Shown here in pieces: positions 34,701-46,790 of a DNA stretch of 64,000 nt. A program made the translations under genes and the position numbers. The first letter of the stretch is position 1, and every line of letters starts with the position of its first letter. A model generated the notes under the pieces. That model did no database searches, was not told where the DNA came from, and was given only the letters and a program-made list of their open reading frames with translations. The stretch is from Odiellus spinosus. Its lineage: Eukaryota > Arthropoda > Arachnida > Opiliones > Phalangiidae. The stretch lies in NCBI GenBank assembly GCA_963920705.1, contig OY987232.1, positions 14,571,726-14,635,725 on the forward strand. Reading direction: 5' to 3'.

Positions 34701-37700
34701 ATACTTACCAGTGAGAAATAGGTTGTTATACTTCACCATACCTGTTTTGTTATTTAATCGCTCAGTTAATATAGCTAATGTATACTTCTTAAATTTACAA
34801 TTATTTTTAGTTTCAAAACTGATACTTTACAAAAAGCCGCTTTGGAAGAAGAAATTATTCTTCTAGAAAGGCATTTGACAAGTTTAAACTCGCCGATAGT
34901 CTTTTGCCATAATGATTTACTACTGAAGAATATTTTGTACGATGAGAAAACTGGTAAGCTTAGACTTTTCTTTTTCATCCCTTTACTTTGTAGCATATTC
35001 TTTTAAAGGGAGATTCCTTGTTGTTTAAATAGGCCTAATTCACCAGTAAAAAAAATTACAAACAAATATTAAACCAGAGATAAATTTAACCGAGAAATAG
35101 GCTTAGCTGGATTCATGGAGATATCCTGAACTCCCTGTATATCGACTATTGATCCATGTCATTGATCGATAGTCATTATATGGGAAGTTTAGGATCTCCA
35201 TGAATCCAGCTAAGCCTATTTTTCCTTGAAATAAAGGAATCAGCTAGGAAATCAGTTTTGTTTGAGTAAGATTAGTGTAGAGGAATTTTCGCTATTGGAC
35301 ACTTTTTTGGTGTTTAAATTAATAAAAGTGAATGTAATATCAGACCAATCATACTATTTTAGGCTTCAACAACATTTGTAATGTCCTAATGTCCTAACAT
35401 AATAGAAAAGGCTAGTGTTTGATGGCCAAGGTCTTTATTCAAACGTTACCCAACTTGAGAAATTAATTTAAACACCAAAAATGGGTCTACCCTTACCTAA
35501 AAATTTAGTCTGATCTGAAGAGGTCTTCAAGAACGCTACTAAAGTCTTGGGGAAGTCTTTAAGACCTCCCCAAGACTTCTTGACGTAATGGAAGACTTCC
35601 CCTTTTAGCTCCAAGTTACCCATTAATATTTATAAAACTTTTCTTGTTTACTAAATAGTGTCATGATTTAGTCATTATATTTAAAGGGAGAATGCAAACT
35701 AATAACAAGTTTTTTTTTATCGATTCCTTGTTGTTTAAATAGGCCTAATCCACCGATAAAAAGTTTACAAAACGAATATTTGACTAGAAATAAATTTAAA
35801 ACTTACCTGGAGAATAGGCTTATTGGGATTCGTGGAGATCATGAATTGCCTCCGTGTAAGGTCTAGCGACCAATGAGCAGATGCACGTCGTTCACTTGAG
35901 ATCTCCACGAGACTTACAATCGCGTTAGATTAATTGGTTGCTAGGCCTTATACGCGAGAAAATCAGGATCTCCATGAATCCCGCTAAGCCTATTTTTGGG
36001 GTAAGTTTTCAATTTATTTCTAGTTTAATATTTGTTGGTGAAAATTTTCTTTAGTGGATTAGGTATTGATAAAAAATCACTTGTTAGGCTGCATTCACCC
36101 TTTAAGGTTTGGTATTCTAGAGTTAGGAGTTAGAAAATTGTTAGAAGTATTAACAAGTTTAACTCAAAATTCTCAAACCCAGATTTCTTGGTTTCTTTAA
36201 TAGTTGTCTTTTTAAGCAAATTCAACTATGACAAAGGTTTTAATCTCTCCAATATTTATTTGATCAATAGGAAAAGTATCATTCATAGACTATGAGTATG
36301 CGGCACCAAATTACCAAGCATTTGATATCGGTAATCATTTCTGCGAATATGCGGGTAAGTCATTAGCTATTTCTTCACATTGTTCTATTCCTGCTATGGT
36401 TCAAAACAGGTCCGTAACCGTAAGGGGCACCAAGGGGCAATGCCCCTCAAAAATCAACTCTGCCCAGTATGGCAAACTTACATTAAGCTAATACCGCATC
36501 AATCAAAATTTCTTGGATACAGGCCTCGTTCAAAACCTTAAATTCACATTTAAGAGTTACCTATATTTTGGCTACTGTACTATTGTATCATTACTGTTCA
36601 TTATTCCCACTTTTCCATTTCTATTTACTCTTCAATTTGAAATCTTTTCTAAAATCTTCCGTGTATACATTTTTTCTGGGATAATTGAGTTAGCTTGAAG
36701 TTGGAGGTTTAAAATTGAATAATTTCAGGGGCTGGATTCTGGAAATGGGTGAATGATGAAACAGGTATGATCGTTAATTTTAGACTCAAAAAACCATATA
36801 GTGAGAATTAGTTTGAGTTTTATCTCGAATTTAGTTACTAAAACATAATTTTGTCAGTACTACTCTGATAGAACCGTTTAAGACTGCGTTACTTTGAAGT
36901 TATACTTAGGATGACTATCATTAGATTAAAGCTTATGTTAAAAGTATTGACCGCGTGTTCACCCGCGAAGTGATTTTTCTGTAATCTTGTGGACACCATA
37001 AAGGCAAAAAATTTATCCATGTGATACAATTAGTTGACATCAAACTCGTTAGAGCTGAGACGTAAATGACAATTGACACGTTACATATAAAGATGGACTT
37101 GGGCGCCGACTGGGGATTTACAGTTCCTTTAATCCAGAAAGTCCTACTTTCGTTTTAAGTTATCGCTAAATCACGTTTAATACCTTTCTACATCTTAATC
37201 AAGCGAGAAAATTGTAATCTATTCACTTTAATTATTTTTCTTCAAATGTTATTTAAAAGTAGGGGTGTCATTTGATTGTAAAAATATTGCTGAAAATATA
37301 ATACAATGACTAATTTCAACACAAATTAATTTACAATTCATTCTGAAAAAACAAATAACTAAAGGCAAATTCTCAGAGTAAATGGATTGATAAGGGACTC
37401 TCTGAAAGCGTTTATTTAATAAACGTTTCTCACCCATGAAGTAGCAATCTCTTTAATTAGTTTAATAAGAATATATCTGCAAAACTAATTATTAGTTCTG
37501 GATTTTAAAATTATATTTGAGTAATTTCCGAAGGAAAGTCTGACAATATGGAAGCTTACAATAAAATATAAGACTGAAGGGACAGATACATTTAATAGTT
37601 TTTCTCAACCATGAAGTAGCAGTCTCGTTAATTTAATAATATTATAAGTTATTCACCATTTGTATAAAGAATGGGATGGTTATCATTTGTACAATCAGGA

Positions 37701-39264
37701 GGTGTATGAAAAATGAGGGGTTAATTGTTTTTTAATCTATCATTTATAAAGGACTAGATACTTACTCGCCGGATCTTTATCCTGATGCTGAATTCCAAAA
37801 ATTGTGGCTCAAAACGTATTTAGAGGCTAAAATGAAATGCGAAGGCAGCTCTGGTGACGTAGCGGATTGTGATGTTGAAGTGCTTTACGTCCAAGTCAAT
37901 AAATTCACATTGGTAAGTGAATTATCTCTATTCTTTTACCTCTTAGTACAGGAGACTTAATTGGTAACTTTTTTAAGGCATCACATTTAATGTGGGGTAT
38001 ATGGGCTATAATTCAGGCTGCTCATTCGACTCTGGACTTTGATTTTCTCAAGTAAGTGGAAATGTTACGTGGCGTAACTTTAAAAATAAACTTGGAGCTT
38101 CAAATGGATCGACTGTTCCATTTTTAGCTCCAAGTTTCTCTTTAAATGAAATAACGGTGTTCGTGTGTTTTTTATTTTGACCTGTATTGAACATGATTAT
38201 CTATCGATCGGGTGAAAGATATTGTTAGAAGATAGAATTCTAAAGCTAGAAGCGTCAATATAACATATGTAAATACATATTTGGGGATCGGATTATCTTT
38301 CGTACCTGTTGTGAAGTTATTTTCTTCACTTTCTTCCAAGCCAAGGCCACTGTTTTAATGTGTTAGTTACGAAAAACGTTGCACATACTAGCTAGAATGT
38401 ATAAGAGTTTGAGATTATCAAACTTATAAAGGTATGTCTAGACTATGGGATTTCACTTTGCCCGTTTACGTAACACTCGTGCGTGTGTGATACGTTTATT
38501 CGCGAACATTGTCCACACAAGCCGAAAGTGCGAATGAAATTTTTTTTTTATTTAATTGCCCTTTAAACCGTCTAATTATTTGGAGTATATGGTTTACTCG
38601 TGCTAATTAAAAGCAGTGCTTATATAATTACTAAATTTTTCTATAGTTTATTCCTACAAATATTCCAGTAATGTTCTATCTTTATTTTCCTATAATTCAC
38701 TGATGAATTCCTATAAAAAAATGAAGGCATTTTCCTCGTCATCCTGATAATACCAAGAATAGATCTAAATAAATAGCTATATCTTTGTATGCGTGCTAGT
38801 TACAATCAGGTTGAACCTATAGGGGCTTTAAGCCCCACATCTTGTCACGTGCAAGTTAAGTGGTTTTGTACGATAAACGCAGTCAGCAGGCGGAGAGGAA
38901 ATCTCGGGTCTGTGATCGGGTGTAAATCATAACGTACATTACTTCAATACTAATTAGCTCCTCACGTATGTGACTAGCGTTATGCTGGAGCTATAGTCTA
39001 CGGTTCATCATTCTAGTGTGGATATATATTCTTGATAGTACTAAACAGACAAGCAAAACATTGTTCCCATTAGTTTTTTACTTTGCACGTGTCAAGTTTC
39101 ATGTCCTCGAATAAATTGGAAATATGCTTAATCTGCGTATACATATTTTTCTAAGGTACGCGTACGGAAGGATCAGTGAGTATCATAAACAAAAGCATAA
39201 AGTTTTGTCTTTGAACGTAACCGAAGGAAGTCAAGTGGTAGTAAATGGGCTCTATGAAGCGTGA
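31791..39264 (+). CDS. eas: Ethanolamine kinase (easily shocked / ETNK family)
   Basis: Cytosolic kinase making phosphoethanolamine from ethanolamine and ATP, the first CDP-ethanolamine pathway step. Exons: 31791-31823 (tentative), 32308-32418, 33529-33788, 34578-34721, 34811-34953, 36271-36354, 36729-36764, 37752-37912, 37978-38051 and 39156-39264. Total 384 residues. N-lobe motifs are LFTDGHTNRLVGCY and LIRVYGKSTELFIDR. The Brenner motif CHNDLLLKNILYD has catalytic Asp218. The metal-binding VSFIDYEYAAPNYQAFDIGNH starts near residue 233. The C-terminus has YVQVNKFTLASHLMWGIWA. Exon 7 is a 36-bp phase-1/phase-1 exon adding 12 residues with no counterpart I recall in fly or human proteins; it may be optional. 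Exon 1 is the weakest part: a short ATG exon with a poor donor. D, E and B elements sit in introns. Confidence 0.92.
32465..32603. mobile_element. Family D fragment
   Basis: It begins TTAAGGGAAAATGAAACC and carries TAGTCCTAATCCACTAGTG and AATATTAAACTAGAAATAAA. Only the left arm is present. It is in ethanolamine kinase intron 2. Confidence 0.6.
32621..32772. repeat. Short foldback, CCTCTTCAGACGAG arms
   Basis: CCTCTTCAGACGAG near 32621 mirrors CTCGTTTGAAGAGG near 32757. Inside, AATCAGATTTAACCGCGGTT mirrors the later GGTTAAATCTGATT. About 150 bp, non-coding. Confidence 0.6.
33311..33488. mobile_element. Family E MITE copy 1 (178 bp)
   Basis: Inverted ends are CCCTTACCAAAAAAAGTTAG and AACTTTTTTCCGTAAGGG. 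The interior is built from repeats of GTCTTGGGGAAGTCTT and its complement. It is in ethanolamine kinase intron 2, 40 bp before exon 3. Confidence 0.8.
33975..34470. mobile_element. Family B, decayed copy in ethanolamine kinase intron 3
   Basis: AATGAAAAAACCCAAGTTGG, GGCACGCTGTAGGCCAAATG, GGCGACATCTTTGAGTTTAC and GCGAACTGATAGCATTTGTG run in family order. The termini are degraded. Confidence 0.65.
35003..35240. mobile_element. Family D foldback copy in ethanolamine kinase intron 5
   Basis: It starts TTAAAGGGAGATTCC. Arms with ATAGGCTTAGCTGGATTCAT and its mirror ATGAATCCAGCTAAGCCTAT surround a second inner palindrome (ATCGACTATTGATCC). The right terminus is truncated. Confidence 0.72.
35488..35611. 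mobile_element. Family E fragment
   Basis: CCCTTACCTAAAAATTTAGTC then GAAGAGGTCTTCAAGAACGC and GACTTCTTGACGTAATGGAAG. The right terminus is missing. Confidence 0.65.
35681..36105. mobile_element. Family D foldback, full-length copy (425 bp)
   Basis: TTAA at both ends (35681-35684, 36102-36105). The inverted termini are AGGGAGAATGCAAAC and AGGCTGCATTCACCCT, and the inner arms GATTCGTGGAGATC and GATCTCCATGAATCCCGC are also inverted. TTAA flanks plus AGGG...CCCT ends suggest a piggyBac/Kolobok-like origin. Confidence 0.8.
36765..37751. other. Ethanolamine kinase intron 7, no recognisable element
   Basis: AT-rich intron of ~990 bp. A short motif TTTATTTAATAAACG with CTCACCCATGAAGTAGCA (near 37410) recurs as CTCAACCATGAAGTAGCA near 37600. 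Nothing else is supported. Confidence 0.35.
38052..39155. other. Ethanolamine kinase last intron
   Basis: ~1.1 kb of AT-rich sequence. I see no gene, tandem repeat or clear inverted repeat here. It ends at TTTTCTAAG before the last exon. Confidence 0.3.
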
Positions 39265-39702
39265 AAAAAAATGTCTACTATCTTATTTTTTTATATTCAG
39301 CGAAAACAACTATAACATGAAACTATTTTTTAAGAAAACAATGAAAACAAAGCACCATAGAGGAATATTATAGCGAAATTTATACAAAGATTTAACGAAA
39401 AAAAATTATTAGGAGATGAAAAAACCAATTGTTACTGACTGGGTGTACTTAATTTACAAGATTATAGTTCATATGGGATATGGGTATTTTAAATTCAGGA
39501 TGTGATATGTGAGTGTTGTGAAAATTAAATGAAGTGCCAGGGATTGAGTTTAAGTTCAGTTTTAATATTTGTTTTAATTTTATTGGAAATTTTACGCGAA
39601 ATTATTTGAATGATTATTTTAGGTATAGAAAATATTTAATATATTGATATTAATGGGTAAAGTACTCATAGAAGTATCAAGTTTCACGGTAATTCACAAT
39701 TA

Positions 39703-39868
39703 TCACCCTTAAGATGTCTTGGAGAAGTCTTTAAGGTGTCTTATGTAGTCTAAAGAGGTCTTGGGGAAGTCAAGACGTCTTGGAGCAGTCTTTAAGATGA
39801 CAATCTTTAGTAACATTTGTAGTGATCTTGAGGACCTTTTCCGATCAGACTAACTTTCGGTAAGGGCA
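39703..39868. mobile_element. Family E copy 3
   Basis: CACCCTTAAGATGTCTTGGAG to GACTAACTTTCGGTAAGGG, with the interior GTCTTTAAGGTGTCTTATG. The left end is eroded. Confidence 0.65.
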
Positions 39869-40574
39869 AATTGGCAAAGTTTTGCTCGAATTTGATTTAA
39901 AAAAAATTATAAGTCAAGAAATACTGATGCCCAACGACTTCTTCTTTGAAATTATGCCAATTTGACTCGTTTGGGCTTTGTGAAATTTTTCTCAAGCCAA
40001 GCTGTGGTGAATTTAATCCACAAAAGCTATTTTACTTTTCTTTTCAATGTGATACCATAGAATAACGAAAGAAATTAGCTTACCCAATGAGGAATACGTT
40101 TCTAATTTGGTCCAGGAAAATTCCTTCGTAATTCGACCAGATAGTCCAAAATTAAATATCCTGAATTCATCAAAAGTGCACCAAAATTTAAAATGAATTT
40201 GGTTCACTTAAAATTGTTGAATTAAGGTTTTTTTCATTTGGTCTATTTGGTCAAGTTCTGTTAGGAACATTTTTGACCAAATTAGAATATTTTTTCTTAC
40301 AATTTTGAAATGAAAAATAAAACAGCAAATGATTCGGGAATCATTTCAATTTGCATCAGTTTGTCAAAGCCCAAATACGTTTCATGTTTACTTTAAACAA
40401 CACCTTGTTTCCTAAACATAATCTCGTTGGCATCAAGAATTCTGAACTTCTCAAGAATTTTGAGTTGTATTTTAATCGTGTATTATCCAAAATCTTTCGT
40501 ATGAGAGTTTTGATATTTTTATGCAAATTTTAACAGTCAAAATCGATTAAAAATCACTTTTTTCGGAGCCTAGT

Positions 40575-40830
40575 AGTGGAGGATGGATCCTATTACCGAT
40601 TACCATTTAGTAATCGATTACCACATTAGTTTTTACGATTACTTTCAAGGTTATAGCTGCAAAGGTGAGACACACTTGTATAGAGAAATACGAGTAATCG
40701 TTGAAAGTAATTGTCAATAGCCTTTGTGGAGCAGATTACCTGATTAATCCTGGTGATTACTTATAAAATAGATTGATTACTCAGTAGTAATCGATTACTT
40801 CCACGAAGCACTGGTCTAGGATCCCTTTAA
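40575..40830. repeat. Imperfect foldback rich in TAATCGATTAC
   Basis: GTGGAGGATGGATCC and CATTTAGTAATCGATTACCA at the left face CAGTAGTAATCGATTACTTC and GGTCTAGGATCCC at the right. The middle repeats GATTACTTTCAA and TTGAAAGTAAT. Non-coding. Confidence 0.5.
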
Positions 40831-41813
40831 ATGATTTTAAAAATTTTTAAATTAATCTTTGTTATGAATTAATATAATATTATATAAACTACATTCACTA
40901 AGCACACTATAGTTTTATTTTTATGATATCTTTAATTATATATTTATAAATTGATCCAGGTTGTTTTATTACTAAATAGATATAAGGGATTAATAATTAA
41001 TCTGTAAATTTAATGATCCAAAAATGTTATATTTTCTTTTGCACTTTGCACAGAGTGTTGATATCAAAGATTTTGCAATTTAAAAAAAAAACGTGACATA
41101 CGAAAAATGGACATCATCTTAGAAGTAGGAAGATTTATTTTATAAAGCCACACATATTTACTACGTCAAGTTCGTCTCATGCTTGTTCTTTAAATGGGTA
41201 GTACCACATTCTGGTAAAATTTTAATCGGAACGGTAGCACTTATATTGCGCACGGAGACGTTTAAGGAAAATGAAAATAAATTGATTATCTAACAATTTC
41301 TACCTTAAGCCTTGGCCAAAGTTCTGTTATTGAAAAAACTACACTTGATGTATGTTTACGCTGAAAACTCTATTATTGAACATTAATTTTGAGCTCATTG
41401 CTGTCCTAGTTTTTGAAAACCGTGAGAATTTGCGTGATAACTGAACCAAAATTTTGTTGATCCTTCAAGGGTTCCCTAGATATTAGATACGCAATTTCAT
41501 GTGATGTGGTACTACCCCATAACTAGAAAAATCTTTTGCCCGCAAACATGATAGACCTTTTTTAGTAGGTACTTGCCAGAACACGCTTGGTGACATTAGA
41601 AAAAAGTGTGAAAAGGCAGTTTTGAAATTTTGATTAGACTTTTTCTATGCATCAAAAATTAGTTTCTTAATATTTTAATTGAAAAAATTTCTCCACTTTA
41701 TTTTTTGAAAGGGTTAATGTTTCATTTCCCTCTGATATGTGAATGTGTTTCAGAGTGAAGTAGCCTATTAGTCATTTACTACACGCCACCTCATTTATGT
41801 CATATTTTTAGAA

Positions 41814-42349
41814 TTAAAGGGCCATACTTATCACCATTTTTTTCCGTAAAGGCTACACTTGTTGGTAATAGGAGGTAGTCTTCTTACTTAAAACTGTTTA
41901 AGCCACATCTCCGATGTTTTACCACATTACGTGAGAATATATTCCCACAAACATAGTGATGGGAGACATTTTGATTATTGCGAAGTCTATTTAGTCTTAA
42001 ATGACAGATAAACTTATTTTTTTGCTAGAAATCAATCCTATTGTATGACTTTTTTATAGTTTCGAAGTATATTAAACAGTTAAGTAAGTCTGATAGCGTT
42101 TTTCTTCGGGTGCTTAACAACACTGAGGAAGCGCTCGAAATCAGTGGGCAAGCCCTGGAAAATAATTTGTCTTATTACCTTGAGAACAGCGCAGAGGCAG
42201 ATTTGTGTCATACATTGGAGGCACCTCTCAATCACAGAGCTGCTGTCTTGAACTCTCAATATAAGAAGCGCTTGGAAAAAGCTATCAGTCCGCTTCTTCA
42301 TACCTCCTATAGGCTCCATCCCTAAATATTTACTTGTGTGGCCCTTTAA
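41814..42349. mobile_element. TTAA-flanked element with AGGGCCA ends
   Basis: TTAAAGGGCCATACTT at the left and the inverted form of ACTTGTGTGGCCCTTTAA at the right, with TTAA at both ends (41814-41817, 42346-42349). About 536 bp. The right half holds the transposase-like open frame below. Confidence 0.65.
42059..42325 (+). pseudogene. Possible hAT-type transposase remnant
   Basis: A continuous frame of about 88 codons opens after a good acceptor (TTTTTTATAG) and ends at TAA 42323-42325. It contains YIKQLSKSD, FLRVLNNTEEALE, NSQYKKRLEKAISPLLHTSY and ends RLHP. The YKKRLEKAISPLLHTSYRLHP region resembles the part of hAT transposases where a basic helix precedes a thr/ser-Pro-hydrophobic and 'hP.y.g' motif. 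The N-terminal zinc finger and catalytic residues are absent, so it is at best a fragment. hAT transposons make 8-bp duplications, which clashes with the TTAA flanks, so the assignment is tentative. Confidence 0.35.
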
Positions 42350-43148
42350 GTCTTAGGGAAGTTGTCTAAATTTTTTGATATTTTGCCAGCTGGTTTCAAA
42401 TCATGAGGGACCATTATACCTATATTTAAATGGAATTATTTAGTCTTATGTCATGTTTATCCTATCACTTCTAATTCTTAGCATAGATGATCATCTTCAA
42501 TAAATATAGCCATAAGAAACAAAATCACCTTAGTTTACAAAAAAGCCCTGATTTAATAAGACCAAAAATAACAGAATTATATATATATTAATCTAGTCTT
42601 ACGTATCTTGTGAATATTATTTTCTAATAAATTGATAAACCTTATTTCTGATTGGTGAACCACAGCCCATCGTATTGCAAGTCCACTTAGATTATGTAGT
42701 CGGTTTAAATATTCAAACGAATTAAAAGTTAGCTTTGATACCAAATCATTGAGGTAAGAGACTCCTAATGGTCGTAAATAATGAAATTTAAAAATTATTT
42801 TGACTGTCAGATTTTTATCTACGAGTTAGATTCTTAAAACTGCTTATGACAAGAACGCGCCACTTTTAAAAATTAATTTTAATCCATACCTTTCGCTATT
42901 GACTTGGGTTGATCAATGTCATCTGCTTATATGATTAGTTCTTCTATTTGTATCTTGATGCCTAAAGGGGCATTCACGAGTGAGCATAAATGCTTTGCAC
43001 ACACATAAAGCTGAAATCGGAGAGGAATTCTTTCGTGCGCGAGAGAACAAACCAATTATGATCTTCTCTTGCGCGAGATCAGCTTGATCCATTGGAAAGT
43101 GTATGCTAGTAATCTACTCGCGAGCTTGCAAACAGTTTCACGAAAATT

Positions 43149-43246
43149 GCCCTTACCAAAAAAAGTTAGTCTTAAAGACTACGAGAAGACTTTTGTAGTG
43201 TTCTTGAGGACCACTTCAAATCAGACTAACTTTTTTCGGTAAGGAT
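43149..43246. mobile_element. Family E short copy (98 bp)
   Basis: CCCTTACCAAAAAAAGTTAG to TAACTTTTTTCGGTAAGG. Internally deleted, with both inverted ends intact. Confidence 0.8.
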
Positions 43247-46200
43247 GCTTTTAAAATTAATTATACTTCACGCTCGGTTGACAATGCCCTTTAGACTAGA
43301 TAGTAGACTTAGTCTCCTACTTGACCAAATGCCAGATCTCTTTACGCTATAGTAATTGTAAAATTTGTTTGAAATCAAATTATCTAGTCTATCATTTATG
43401 GACTATAATACATTAAAAATACTTAAAATGCTGCTGATAACATAGCAAGCAGGCTTTGATAGTACTTAACGCATTGAATACCCGATAATTTTTAAGGCTG
43501 CTTGACTTTGGATATCTAAGCGCTATTCTAACCTTAGGAGATGCTTTAGGAGGTTCAGGAAAATAAACAACACTACACATGGAGAAATTTACGCTTAATG
43601 GAACATGACGTATTGAAAAAAGTTGCTTTTATTTGAAAGTATACGCAAAGAGAAGCCCTCAATAAAAATTCTCATTTTACCCAAGTTTACCTAATGTTTG
43701 GCTGTAAGACCTTACATGCATAAAACATTTGCCACACGTTTCAAATTAAGTTAGCCAGTCTCAGCGTAGGAAGGAACATTTGGTAAATATACGTTTTAAA
43801 ATGAGAACCTCAGAGCTCCTCTTTTTGAATTAGTTTCTCAGCATTCTATTAAATATAACTGATTACTTTAGTCTGAAAAAAGTGACTTATATCATTACTT
43901 CATGTCCACATTTAATGATGAATGTTTAAGAACCATTCGTTAACGTAAAAACTACACCTGAATACTTAGCGACCTCTTAGAATGGTCTCCTGTTTAGGGT
44001 AGTTACTGTATATAAAACGTGTAGGCCTAGTTAACGGAAAAATGGGGCCACACTGCTGTGCAAAGTCTTTTCATGCTGGTGATTATGGACCACAAAGGCT
44101 CCACCTATACGTAGTCAGACTAACAACTTAAGGATGGACAGCCCCATGCTTAAAGTGTTCGTCTGATCATGACAACACTGTATAGTAATCAAATTATCTT
44201 GATGATTATTCGTTTAAAAAAATTATTGTAGTGAGCGAGTAACATGCAAACAATAAATTTAACTATGGTACATGTAAAGACAAAAATTAATTAGATAAAA
44301 TTACATTAAATTCTAGCTAACTCGGTGTTAAAGACCTTAAGGCGACTCCCATTTTGTAATAGCAAGAAAAACTAGAAGTACATATTGGAAAGGCTTTACA
44401 TTGGGAACAGGCTGTTATTTATTTTCCTCCTTAACACAATGAAAAACTGTCTGAAGTAATGACAAGTATCACAGAAAAATTTTATGCTCACAAGATAAAT
44501 TTCAATTGTATGCTCTTAAAATCCAAATTGAATAGATCAGGAAATTTATTTTTCCCAAAAGTTAGAGGTAGAACGCTGTGTCTAAAATAGGAGAAAATAA
44601 TCGGAATAATTAGGTAAAACGCTGTGTCTAAATAGTAGATTTTCACGTACGCACTCTGCCTTTCATAGTAGCGGCGGTGGACATGAGCATGAATGCTGTA
44701 GTGACCCAAAACTAGTTTTGCGTAACTAAAAATCAGATAAGATTGAACAGAAATTTTCTATGTAGGAGATAGAGAATTTTAACACCGTAAGATTCACGCA
44801 AAGCAGAATTAACATTAAATGTGTACCCGTAGGTGAAAAGGTATCTTATCACCTTGGGATAGGTTTGAAACAACAACCACAGGGAAACCATTCCATACTC
44901 TAACCAATATAAGGGGTTCGCCCTAAATATTGAGTCTTCCGTATGGCTAAGCCACACTTACTTGTAACTCTGAAACCTACATAATCAAATTTTACTTAAC
45001 CCGAGTTATGTTAATGCCCGTAAATGACTGCAGCCTTCCCACATTGCAAAGTATGTACGCATTCAATAGAGTATCTTTCTACTTTTTCTTGGTAATTGGG
45101 ATTGATTTGCACTAATTCACCTTAAAGGGAGTATAACCTACCCATTCCGTCTGTGCAAATTATAGCGCTGGCTAGTTGTTTTTTACGATGCTCATGGGGA
45201 TCTTCCTTAAAGAAAGCCATGAAGGTTTTATTCCCTTTAAATATTGTTATATTCTTGTCTTTGTAAAATGTACGTACGAAAGCCACATGAGAGATTACGA
45301 TATTACCCAAAATTAAACCAAAAATGATATTCCTCTGTAAATTTAACTGATTTTATGCATAATAATAGACCAAAAATTACGTATTCCATTGTAATCTTGT
45401 TTGTTATAATTGATATTTTATAATTTGTTTTCTGTATGCTGCGAAATAATGTTAGATCAGCATACAGTTTGACTTGTATAAAACCATTTTCTGTTTGTTT
45501 ATTTCTAATTTCACATATGATATTCATTTTGCTAATTGGTACGGCAATTCTAGTTTTAATTGACTAATTAAAGCAGCAAAATGTATGCCCCAAAATAACT
45601 TTATTTTTAAAACAGGATTTGTACAAATTTTCGAAAAGATTCTGACTATACCATGTTTTCGCTGACCCATATTTGGCTTGATAGTTTGCGTGAGAAACAA
45701 GAGGTATCCAGACAGTCTGGTTAAACGTGGAGTGATGGTCAATCGAGCGTAAAAAATGTAAATGATTCTTACCCTCACAAAAAAAATAAATCAAAAAATG
45801 AATAAATGGAGAAAGGAGGCTTCGCGCCAGATGGCGCCAGGGACTCAAGCCAGAGAGAGAGAAAACTCAACTGTGAAAACATGGGTGTAACACGAAAAAT
45901 TTGCCCTTTTTTAGGAGGAGCACGAAGGGGAGTAAACGCTCTGAAAGCTACGTTCCTTCCCCCAACTACAAAACATGTACCAATTTTTTTATTTGTCTGA
46001 ACTTGAGCTCATTTAAAGTTGATTTTTATTGCCATGGTAGATAATAGGGAAAAAGATACTCAAGATACAAATCACTAAAATTTGCGGTGTAAAAAACAGT
46101 ACCATATAAATTATTTCCTGTACCTTAAGGTCATTGGATATACCCCCCAGCGTTATAATTGAAGAAATCAGCTAAATACCTAATACGATTTTGGAAGTGA

Positions 46201-46272
46201 GGTTAAATTTTTTTGGAATGTTGAGGTAAGTTTTATTTCTTCGTAATGTTTTAATAGATGTATAGATTGTAG

Positions 46273-46581
46273 CAGAAGCTGATGAAATCATCCTTTGAAG
46301 TCAACTACTCTAATGTTCCATATAGCGCGCCTCACTGAGGAGGGGTCCTACTTCATACCCCTCTGTCTACGGAAAATTGGAAATTCTCTCTGTCCACAAA
46401 CGACGGCGTTTTTTTGACGAACTCCAAGGCTGCTAGAGATATTCGCTGGACGAACTCCCGCTCCGAAAATATCTACCGTTAGGAGGCGTACGAATCGCGA
46501 TTTTTCAGACTAACCAATACAGAGAGGGGTAGACAAGACCCGGGAGTAATAGACTTCAAAGAAGGGTTTCATCGGCTTCTG
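46273..46581. mobile_element. Family A MITE copy 7 (309 bp, internal deletion)
   Basis: The ends are CAGAAGCTGATGAAATC and CATCGGCTTCTG. Exact 7-bp flanks ATTGTAG (46266-46272, 46582-46588). It lacks about 30 bp of the GTATGGGTAAAATTCCC segment. It lies ~200 bp beyond the photolyase stop. Confidence 0.92.
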
Positions 46582-46790
46582 ATTGTAGTGATATGATTTA
46601 AAAAAAAAATTAGACACCATATAATTTTATTAAAACTGTTTATTACTAAAAGAAAGACCTCTTGCATCTTTACAAGTAATAACTTAATACTGTAACTTCT
46701 TTAAAATTTAGAGCCATTTAAACTTAATAAAATGTTCCTTTTTTTTTTGTTTTTTAAGTTCAATCACCGGATGAATCACGATATGAGTAT

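Larger units (their letters stand above)
39265..46272. other. Transposon-rich gap between convergent genes
   Basis: About 7 kb separates the ends of ethanolamine kinase (+) and photolyase (-). Recognisable pieces are family E copies (39703-39868 and 43149-43246), a foldback near 40575-40830 with repeated TAATCGATTAC, and the TTAA element at 41814-42349. Other small frames in 44488-46000 have no family features and I treat them as chance. Confidence 0.45.

Noticed and set aside
44488-46000. Cluster of overlapping small frames
   Set aside because: No motifs, mutually overlapping on both strands, AT-rich. Chance frames between convergent genes.
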